Shown: positions 6,766 through 10,721 of the stretch, piece by piece
How positions within the stretch are numbered: position 1 is the first letter of the stretch
Layout: every line of letters starts with the position of its first letter
Assembly (NCBI GenBank): GCA_003554945.1
Contig: PWHN01000081.1
Span: 1 to 10,721 of the forward strand
Source of the DNA: a bacterium
GTDB taxonomy: Bacteria; T1Sed10-126
Direction: 5' to 3'
Length of the DNA stretch: 10,721 bases
Made by a program: the position numbers and the translations under genes
Notes under the pieces: model-generated
What the model saw: the letters and a program-made list of their open reading frames with translations, nothing else
Told to the model about the DNA's origin: nothing
Database searches by the model: none

Positions 6766-6825
6766 GAAACGACAATCGACACCTCCGTCCCGTTTGGGAG
6801 AAACGACAATCGACACCTCCGTCCC
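6766..6825 (+). repeat. RAYT-associated repeats, copies 2 and 3 in tandem
   Basis: Two identical 26-bp copies, 6766-6791 and 6800-6825, each starting GAAACGACAATCGACACC and ending TCCGTCCC, with a 34-bp period. They lie upstream of the transposase gene (its start is at 6729) and directly past the stop of gcvT (6834), in inverted orientation to copy 1. Confidence 0.92.
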
Positions 6826-6833
6826 TCTCTTAT

Positions 6834-7892
6834 TTACTGGTGGAGGGGAAAATTTTTTTGGTTAACAGTATGCCAGGTGGAGCGGATATCAACTTCCAGC
6901 GTTTTGTCTTTAGGGAGATCCGCGGGCAGAAGACCAATCGCTACGCCCTGTCTTAGCAGCGGACTGAAACCACCTGAAGTGACACGACCCAGGGGTTCCT
7001 CTCCTCCGGCCAGCCGTATTTTTTGTCCCTGTCGGGGCGAGCGCCGGCCGGTGGCGACAAGACCGCGCAATTCTTTTCCCGGTCCTCCATCGTGTATTTT
7101 TTCAAGAGCTTCACGACCAACAAACTCATGCTCCCAGTCAATGAAGTTTACCAGGCCAGCAGTGACGGGATCAATCTCTTCGGTTAGCTCATTTCCGTGC
7201 AGGGGGAAGCCCATCTCCAGGCGCAGGGAGTCGCGGGCCCCTAAACCGCAAAGTTGAACTCCCCTATCAATAAAGTGTTGAAACAAGTCGCGACCCGATT
7301 CAACAGGCAGCCAGATTTCACAGCCGGCTTCCCCCGTGTAGCCGGTGGTGGCAATCATTTTATCGTCGTCCCAACTGGCACGAAAAAGTTTTTTAGGCGG
7401 AGCCAGTTCAGCCGGCAAAAGGTCGTAATAACTGCCGGCCTCCGGTCCCTGGAGGGCAAAAAGAACGGTCTCGTGAGTTACATCTTGAACTTCGAGTTCT
7501 GGAAGATTACCGCGGAGATAGAGATAAATTTTATCACGAGCAGCAGCGTTTACGACCAGCCAGAGCTCCTCAGGGGAACGGATGTAGACGATATCGTCAT
7601 CAAGCGCCCTACCTTCCGCATCAAGGAAAAATCCGTACAGTGCCTGGCCGACTTCCGCTTCAACAAGGGAACGAGAAAACAGCTGCTGAAGCTGTGCGAC
7701 CGCATCAGCGCCACGAATAATCAAGCGGCCCATGTGAGAGATATCAAACAGACCGGCGGCGCTGCGCACAGCCCGGTGTTCACGCAGGATACCGTCAAAA
7801 TCGCGGGGCATTCGCCAACCGGCGAAACTCATGCCGGAGACCAACTGAGGATAAAGATCATGGACGGGAGAAAGTTGCTGTTTGGTTTCCAT
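6834..7892 (-). CDS. gcvT: Aminomethyltransferase (glycine cleavage T protein)
   Basis: Transfers the one-carbon unit from aminomethyl-lipoyl-GcvH to tetrahydrofolate and releases ammonia. It has 352 aa, within the normal range. Landmarks from Met1: MSFAGWRMPRDF (21-32), LREHRAVRSAAGLFDISHMG (36-55), RALDDDIVYI (95-104, with the catalytic-type aspartate), NAAARDK (115-121), LQGPEA, TTGYTGEAGCEIW, LGARDSLRLEMGFPLHGNEL and GRVTSGGFSPLL near the C-terminus. The chosen ATG (7890-7892) gives a family-like N-terminus; a TTG twelve codons upstream (7926-7928) only overlaps the predicted promoter. Neither start has a Shine-Dalgarno, unlike every other gcv gene here. It is the first gene of the operon, now separated from gcvH by the RAYT unit. 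I see no glycine riboswitch upstream. Confidence 0.95.
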   Translation of the reverse strand: METKQQLSPVHDLYPQLVSGMSFAGWRMPRDFDGILREHRAVRSAAGLFDISHMGRLIIRGADAVAQLQQLFSRSLVEAEVGQALYGFFLDAEGRALDDDIVYIRSPEELWLVVNAAARDKIYLYLRGNLPELEVQDVTHETVLFALQGPEAGSYYDLLPAELAPPKKLFRASWDDDKMIATTGYTGEAGCEIWLPVESGRDLFQHFIDRGVQLCGLGARDSLRLEMGFPLHGNELTEEIDPVTAGLVNFIDWEHEFVGREALEKIHDGGPGKELRGLVATGRRSPRQGQKIRLAGGEEPLGRVTSGGFSPLLRQGVAIGLLPADLPKDKTLEVDIRSTWHTVNQKNFPLHQ

Positions 7893-7899
7893 AAAGAAA

Positions 7900-7928
7900 A
7901 GGATATTGATTTTAAGCGGAAGCGTCAA
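7900..7928 (-). promoter_or_regulatory. Predicted promoter of gcvT (possibly leaderless)
   Basis: Minus strand: TTGACG (7928-7923), 17-bp spacer, TATCCT (7905-7900). The match to sigma-70 consensus is five of six and four of six. The gcvT ATG begins 8 nt after the -10 box, where transcription would start, so the mRNA may have almost no leader. That fits the missing ribosome binding site. A second -10-like box, GATAAT (7937-7932), lies 18 bp after TTTGGA and could give a ~33-nt leader instead. Confidence 0.45.
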
Positions 7929-7974
7929 GAATTATCTTTTTGACATCAGAACATTCCAAACAATCAAGGGTAAA

Positions 7975-8000
7975 GAAACGACAATCGACACCTCCGTCCC
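7975..8000 (+). repeat. RAYT-associated repeat, copy 4
   Basis: Perfect 26-bp match to copies 2 and 3, isolated, 46 bp upstream of the predicted gcvT -35 box. The match to copy 5 extends 5 bp further (GCTTA) to 31 bp. Confidence 0.92.
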
Positions 8001-8020
8001 GCTTAAATTAATAGTTGAAA

Positions 8021-8174
8021 GAGCCACCTCCCTCTTGTAGGTCCGGGACTAATGAAAGGACCGAATCACAAGAGGAGCTGATCAGCGATGGCTCAGTATA
8101 ATGTTAACCTTGATGAAAAGATTTTTCACGAACTTTTTCGGAATAGAAATTGCCCAAATTATTCTTTGTGCTGA
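8021..8174 (+). mobile_element. Truncated left end of an IS256-like element
   Basis: GAGCCACCTCCCTCTTGTAG (8021-8040) and the following bases look like the terminal repeat and leader of an IS256/mutator-type insertion sequence. They precede a transposase start codon by ~50 bp with GAGGAG 10 nt upstream of it. The element ends abruptly after about twenty codons. No matching right end is in the window. The family call rests on the N-terminal sequence style and is inference. Confidence 0.5.
8088..8174 (+). pseudogene. 5' fragment of an IS256-family transposase
   Basis: ATG 8088-8090 opens a frame reading MAQYNVNLDEKIFHELFRNR, which resembles the N-terminus of IS256/mutator transposases (MAQYxxxLDxExLxxLF). 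It is preceded by GAGGAG. The frame reaches TGA at 8172-8174 after 28 codons, and the last eight residues no longer look like the family, so the break is near 8145. Full-length members have about 400 residues. It cannot encode an active enzyme. It marks an old insertion and deletion event next to the AbiE module. Confidence 0.55.
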
Positions 8175-8354
8175 TTGGTTTTTAACGGTTAATATCTTCG
8201 TTCCGCTTTCATCCATAACTTGACAACCGGTTCGTTGGGCGATGGCTATACCATGGGTAGAATCTCAAATCTCAACCCTCGGCCCCGATTTAAGCCTAAC
8301 TGGTATAACTTTTAGGAGCAAGCCCCTTTTTACCGACTACTTACGGATAGAAAC
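8175..8354. other. Spacer between IS fragment and toxin gene
   Basis: No gene is recognised. A short minus-strand open stretch (reading IAIAQRTGCQVMDESGTKI) has no start signal or known match. AGGAGCAAGCCCCT (8314-8327) followed by T (to 8331) is a weak hairpin-plus-T-run on the plus strand, facing away from the toxin gene's direction. Confidence 0.35.
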
Positions 8355-9281
8355 TTACCCCCAAATCCTACCTTTATCCGGTTTCCAAATTTTATTGAAC
8401 TCTTCTTTTTTATGAATTGACCTTGAAACAGGCATTACAAATGATCGTATCTGGTTGATCACATCAATTAAAGGCAGGTCTTCCTCTGTCAAACCGAGAT
8501 CGTTCAGAAACGCGGTCCAGCGAGTGCGCATAACTTCGTCCTGAGCCATTTCATCTGTGAGGGAGAGCGGGGTAGCCTCGGGTATCACCGTTTTTCTCCG
8601 TTTAAACGTCTCCGTAAATGCGTCACGGAGTCTCAGCCCATCGAATTCGAAGTTTTCACAAAGGAACCAGATGTCGTAAAAATCCTTTACACGGCTGTTG
8701 GCCAGACCCATCTCAATCATGTTCTGGAACTTTTCAGAAATTGTGGTCTCTTTCTGGTAGGCCTTCAGCCTGGGAGCTGGAAAATCCAGCAGAACAGGAT
8801 AATCGATTTCTTCTGGGGCAGGAACCATTGAATCCCCAAAACCAACGTCCAATTGGGCCCCGAAATCTTGCGTGCCGAGCAAAGCTTTCAGATTCACCCG
8901 GACTCCCTCATAGGCCCTACCCTCCCGAATTTTTTGACCTTCTATCGTTTCAGGAAGAAAAACCACACCGTCTTCCGAATCAATCTCAAGGTTGCATAAG
9001 TTCTTAACGATGTTTTCCAATTCCTCCACACTCATTTCTGCCATAACCGTAAAATCAGCATCCATTGTGGGCCGGTGTGGTTCACCCTGCCAGTATAAAA
9101 ACAACGTAGCCCCTTTTAACACAAATTGATCACTGTGCTCAGATTTTGATAACCGGTAGAACATCCTTTCAAGCCCATAGCGGACCACGACGTAATTAAA
9201 ATCCTCGTCATTCGCACGGGCTATATTTTTCAGCCGGTCCCGGATGGACTGGATTATAGCTGGGTCGATGTCACGGCTCAT
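8355..9281 (-). CDS. abiEii: AbiEii-type nucleotidyltransferase toxin
   Basis: Toxin of an AbiE type IV toxin-antitoxin system, 308 aa. The family is a DNA polymerase-beta-like nucleotidyltransferase that binds GTP, halts growth and can abort phage infection. Motif 1 is LKGATLFLYWQGEPHRPTMD continuing ADF, with Asp74 and Asp76 as likely metal ligands. A further acidic strand is QLDVGFGD (143-150). The downstream helical motif is KETTISEKFQNMIEMG (177-192) with KDFYDIWFL (199-207), diagnostic of the AbiEii/AbiGii fold. Family members usually read KGG in motif 1; here it is KGA, a mild change. ATG 9279-9281 overlaps the antitoxin stop by four bases (ATGA), so translation is coupled. Base composition is lower in GC than the gcv genes, and an IS fragment sits beside it, suggesting transfer. 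Confidence 0.88.
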   Translation of the reverse strand: MSRDIDPAIIQSIRDRLKNIARANDEDFNYVVVRYGLERMFYRLSKSEHSDQFVLKGATLFLYWQGEPHRPTMDADFTVMAEMSVEELENIVKNLCNLEIDSEDGVVFLPETIEGQKIREGRAYEGVRVNLKALLGTQDFGAQLDVGFGDSMVPAPEEIDYPVLLDFPAPRLKAYQKETTISEKFQNMIEMGLANSRVKDFYDIWFLCENFEFDGLRLRDAFTETFKRRKTVIPEATPLSLTDEMAQDEVMRTRWTAFLNDLGLTEEDLPLIDVINQIRSFVMPVSRSIHKKEEFNKIWKPDKGRIWG

Positions 9282-9877
9282 TGTTGAGCTTCCATATAAG
9301 GACGCATAACATTCAGCACCCGGTTAATTTTAGCGTATTTCCAAATATCGTCCATAGTTCCTATATTCTGAAACCGAAAATCCCGCAGAGCATCAAGACA
9401 GATCTCAAGTCCAATTTTACTGCGAAATTTAAAACAATCGGCCACCGTTTTAGCCGCACTGTACACCCGAACCGGAATGTTATCGACCTTGTGTTCTTCA
9501 ATCCCACTCTCGAAAGATTCGCCCGACATCCTGATAAATTGTATCGGCAGGTCGACTTCCGGCTCCCAGGCCTTAACCTCAATGGCCATCCAGATCTTAT
9601 GCGGGTTCAGAGTAGTCATATCGTGAAATCGAAGCGCCGATTTCAGACACAGCACCCCGTGTGTTATTTTCTTACAAGCTTCAAGCTGTGTATCGCTCAT
9701 CGAAAACTGCTTGTCGGGAAGCTTATAAAGACCTCTACTGATTTTTTCGAGTTTTCCCTGCTCATACAGGCGATACACATACTGCCGGGGCAGACCTTCC
9801 TCCTGGACGTCCTTTGGACGCAGTATCCCCTTGGCTTCGGCAAGTTCCAGGATAGCCGTCATTTTGTCTTTTGCCAT
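9278..9877 (-). CDS. abiEi: AbiEi-type antitoxin / transcriptional repressor
   Basis: Antitoxin of the AbiE pair, 199 aa. The N-terminal ~60 residues form a winged helix-turn-helix: ILRPKDVQEEGLPRQYVYRL (recognition region) followed by the wing GKLEKISRGLYKLPDK. The C-terminal AbiEi domain includes CLKSALRFHDMTTLNPHKIW, VRVYSAAKTVADCFKFRSKI and a final helical stretch ending MRPYMEAQQ. Known AbiEi proteins repress their own promoter through inverted repeats and neutralise the toxin without stable protein contact (type IV). I chose ATG 9875-9877 because GAGGTG (9884-9889) lies 6 nt upstream; a TTG ten codons earlier has no such signal and would overlap the predicted promoter. It is the first gene of the pair, sharing ATGA with abiEii. 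Confidence 0.88.
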   Translation of the reverse strand: MAKDKMTAILELAEAKGILRPKDVQEEGLPRQYVYRLYEQGKLEKISRGLYKLPDKQFSMSDTQLEACKKITHGVLCLKSALRFHDMTTLNPHKIWMAIEVKAWEPEVDLPIQFIRMSGESFESGIEEHKVDNIPVRVYSAAKTVADCFKFRSKIGLEICLDALRDFRFQNIGTMDDIWKYAKINRVLNVMRPYMEAQQ

Positions 9878-9900
9878 GAAAATCACCTCGTTACATTTCC

Positions 9901-9924
9901 TCGGCAATTATTGATAACTACCGA
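9901..9924. promoter_or_regulatory. Likely AbiEi operator over the -10 box
   Basis: A 24-bp imperfect palindrome (9901-9924). TCGGCAATTATT on the left matches the reverse complement of the right half in 9 of 12 positions. It covers the -10 box and the start of the spacer, where autorepression by AbiEi would be expected. The symmetry is visible; binding is inferred from the family. Confidence 0.4.
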
Positions 9925-9935
9925 TGTTTTGTCAC
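9907..9935 (-). promoter_or_regulatory. Predicted promoter of abiEi-abiEii
   Basis: Minus strand: GTGACA (9935-9930), 17-bp spacer, AATAAT (9912-9907), each five of six to the sigma-70 consensus. Transcription would begin near 9900, giving a ~23-nt leader that contains the GAGGTG ribosome binding site (9889-9884). Confidence 0.6.
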
Positions 9936-10289
9936 AAAAAGATATCATACCCCGCTTACGATGTCCACTATGGAAGGGCATACAAAACCTTAAATACCAT
10001 CTATTGCCGATAACCAAGTCAGACCGGTTCTTTAGTCAAACCCTTCCGGCTAATCGACCAGAACAGCTCATTTTTGGAATCAGTAGAGGCTCCACCGCAA
10101 TAAGTAAAAAGTGACGGTCTGATACCGCTTTCCGCTTTACAACCTCAAACAAGATTTTCAGGGAACAAGTAAATAATTCAAAGTACGAGGCTTTTACTTA
10201 CAGCCGGCATGAGTGATTTCGGTGAAAATGCCGGGCAATAGCTCACATGGGCTGCAGTTGTCTTCTATGTTTCTTTGATCAGTCACCGC
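9936..10289. other. Spacer with no recognised gene
   Basis: About 350 bp upstream of the antitoxin promoter. Short open stretches exist on both strands but lack ribosome binding sites and known motifs. CCGGCAT (10204-10210) and ATGCCGG (10228-10234) could form a 7-bp stem with a 17-nt loop, with no T-run after it. It may be decayed coding DNA. Confidence 0.35.
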
Positions 10290-10315
10290 GAAACGACAAT
10301 CGACACCTCCGTCCC
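10290..10315 (+). repeat. RAYT-associated repeat, copy 5
   Basis: Perfect 26-bp match to copies 2-4, about 3.5 kb from the transposase start. With the following GCTTA (10316-10320) it matches copy 4 over 31 bp in the same orientation, so copies 4 and 5 are direct repeats around the IS fragment and the AbiE genes. Confidence 0.92.
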
Positions 10316-10380
10316 GCTTAGAGTTCACGATGGGGGGATAGGCCGAAAGGTCGGGGAAATCAAGATCAAGTTCAAGATGG

Positions 10381-10402
10381 ATCCCGGCTCGTAGGCCGGG
10401 AT
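10381..10402. repeat. Palindromic repeat with conserved right flank
   Basis: ATCCCGGC (10381-10388) pairs with GCCGGGAT (10395-10402) around TCGTAG. The right flank GACGTCAAGTTCAAGAGC is nearly the same as the linker of the composite repeat at 2264-2346 (read in reverse), so this is another, partial member of that composite family. Confidence 0.75.
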
Positions 10403-10457
10403 GACGTCAAGTTCAAGAGCAGGAGCAAGATTATGAGCACTTAATGAATTTGAATTT

Positions 10458-10485
10458 GCTTTCAGCTTTTAGCTTTGAGCTTTAA
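10458..10485. repeat. Four tandem heptamers GCTTTNA
   Basis: GCTTTCA, GCTTTTA, GCTTTGA, GCTTTAA. The 7-bp period is the same as in the arrays at 2150-2191 and 2379-2517, and the unit resembles GTTTNNA. It sits between two palindromic repeats. Confidence 0.75.
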
Positions 10486-10496
10486 GCTGGTGTTTT

Positions 10497-10575
10497 CCGG
10501 CTCGGAGGCCGGGATGACTTCAAGTTCAGAAGCGAGCTTGACCTAACGCTTGTCATTCCCCGGTTTGCTCTACCG
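10497..10575. repeat. Composite palindromic repeat, inverted relative to 2264-2346
   Basis: CCGGC (10497-10501) pairs with GCCGG (10508-10512) around TCGGAG. A linker follows that contains AAGTTC and GAGCTTGACCTAACGCTTGT, then a second, decayed palindrome (CATTCCCCGG...TACCG). Over about 61 bp it agrees with the reverse complement of the 2264-2346 element at roughly 51 positions by eye. Confidence 0.7.
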
Positions 10576-10581
10576 TTCGTC

Positions 10582-10604
10582 ATTGTCCGGCTTGACCGGA
10601 CAAT
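10582..10604. repeat. Palindromic repeat with CTTGA loop
   Basis: ATTGTCCGG (10582-10590) pairs perfectly with CCGGACAAT (10596-10604) around CTTGA. It is flanked by CGTC on the left and CCAG on the right, the same borders as the next unit. Confidence 0.85.
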
Positions 10605-10622
10605 CCAGAACTAACGAACGTC

Positions 10623-10645
10623 ATTACCCGGCTTGACCGGGTAAT
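10623..10645. repeat. Palindromic repeat with CTTGA loop
   Basis: ATTACCCGG (10623-10631) pairs perfectly with CCGGGTAAT (10637-10645) around the same CTTGA loop, 41 bp after the previous unit. Stem bases differ from that unit in compensated pairs (GT/AC against AC/GT), while loop and flanks are unchanged. A further half unit (GCTGGATTCCCGC) begins near 10702 and is cut by the window edge. Confidence 0.85.
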
Positions 10646-10721
10646 CCAGCGACTTTGACGTTGATCTTGACTTTCGCTCGTAGAACGTTCAAATTCAACG
10701 TCGCTGGATTCCCGCTTCCGC

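Larger units (their letters stand above)
5754..6825 (-). mobile_element. RAYT transposon inserted between gcvH and gcvT
   Basis: A ~1.07-kb unit with a RAYT-type transposase gene bounded by inverted copies of one repeat: copy 1 at 5754-5781 on the left, and copies 2 and 3 in tandem at 6766-6825 on the right. Copies 1 and 3 agree over 28 bp in inverted orientation with one mismatch. The unit separates gcvT from gcvH, genes that are normally adjacent, so insertion into the operon is the simplest reading. No target-site duplication is obvious, as expected for HUH (Y1) elements. Confidence 0.65.

Noticed and set aside
6766-6825. Tandem copies 2 and 3 as the start of a CRISPR array
   Set aside because: Only two copies, 8-bp gap, no cas genes, and other copies lie singly and in both orientations near a RAYT.
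7254-7943. 229-codon plus-strand frame
   Set aside because: Antisense to gcvT, whose identity is certain; no start signal and no domain in the plus frame.
9281-10114. 277-codon plus-strand frame
   Set aside because: It lies antisense to abiEi, which has clear family motifs, a start site and a promoter; the plus frame is a shadow.
10204-10234. Hairpin CCGGCAT/ATGCCGG as a terminator
   Set aside because: 17-nt loop, no T-run on either strand, and no gene ending beside it.

Overview
The window holds a minus-strand glycine cleavage operon of the split P-protein type, followed by an LplA-family octanoyl/lipoyl transferase and preceded upstream by an AbiE-type toxin-antitoxin pair. Two-subunit GcvP (gcvPA + gcvPB), strong AGGAGG ribosome binding sites, a LipM-like transferase with a catalytic-type cysteine and many GTG/TTG starts suggest a Bacillota-like anaerobe, possibly of Halanaerobiales type. 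That assignment is a guess from gene style, not from a marker gene.

Layout, low to high coordinates. 1-142: start of a secreted protein (minus), cut by the window edge. 143-728: no convincing gene. 729-1136: unrecognised 135-aa protein. 1322-1369: octamer repeats. 1385-2143: LipM/LplA-like transferase. 2150-2590: spacer full of heptad arrays and palindromic repeats. 2612-5733: gcvPB, gcvPA, gcvH, packed with overlapping translation signals. 5754-6825: a RAYT-type (IS200-like, HUH) transposase with its own repeat family, lodged between gcvH and gcvT. 6834-7892: gcvT, probably with its own promoter and no ribosome binding site. 8021-8174: the first ~150 bp of a transposase element (IS256-like), truncated. 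8355-9877: abiEii toxin and abiEi antitoxin, overlapping by ATGA, with a good promoter and a likely operator. 9936-10289: nothing recognised. 10290-10721: a fifth repeat copy and a dense cluster of palindromic repeats.

How it works together. GcvT, GcvH and GcvPA/GcvPB are the T, H and P components of glycine cleavage; the L protein is not in the window. The LipM-like enzyme would attach octanoate or lipoate to Lys63 of GcvH, so it is the natural partner of the operon. The RAYT element interrupts the gcvT-gcvH junction but is transcribed in the same direction. One copy of its repeat lies just upstream of gcvH and is exactly complementary over six bases to the gcvH Shine-Dalgarno sequence, so translation of the transposase may gate gcvH. 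The same repeat family reappears as a 31-bp direct repeat on both sides of the AbiE module.
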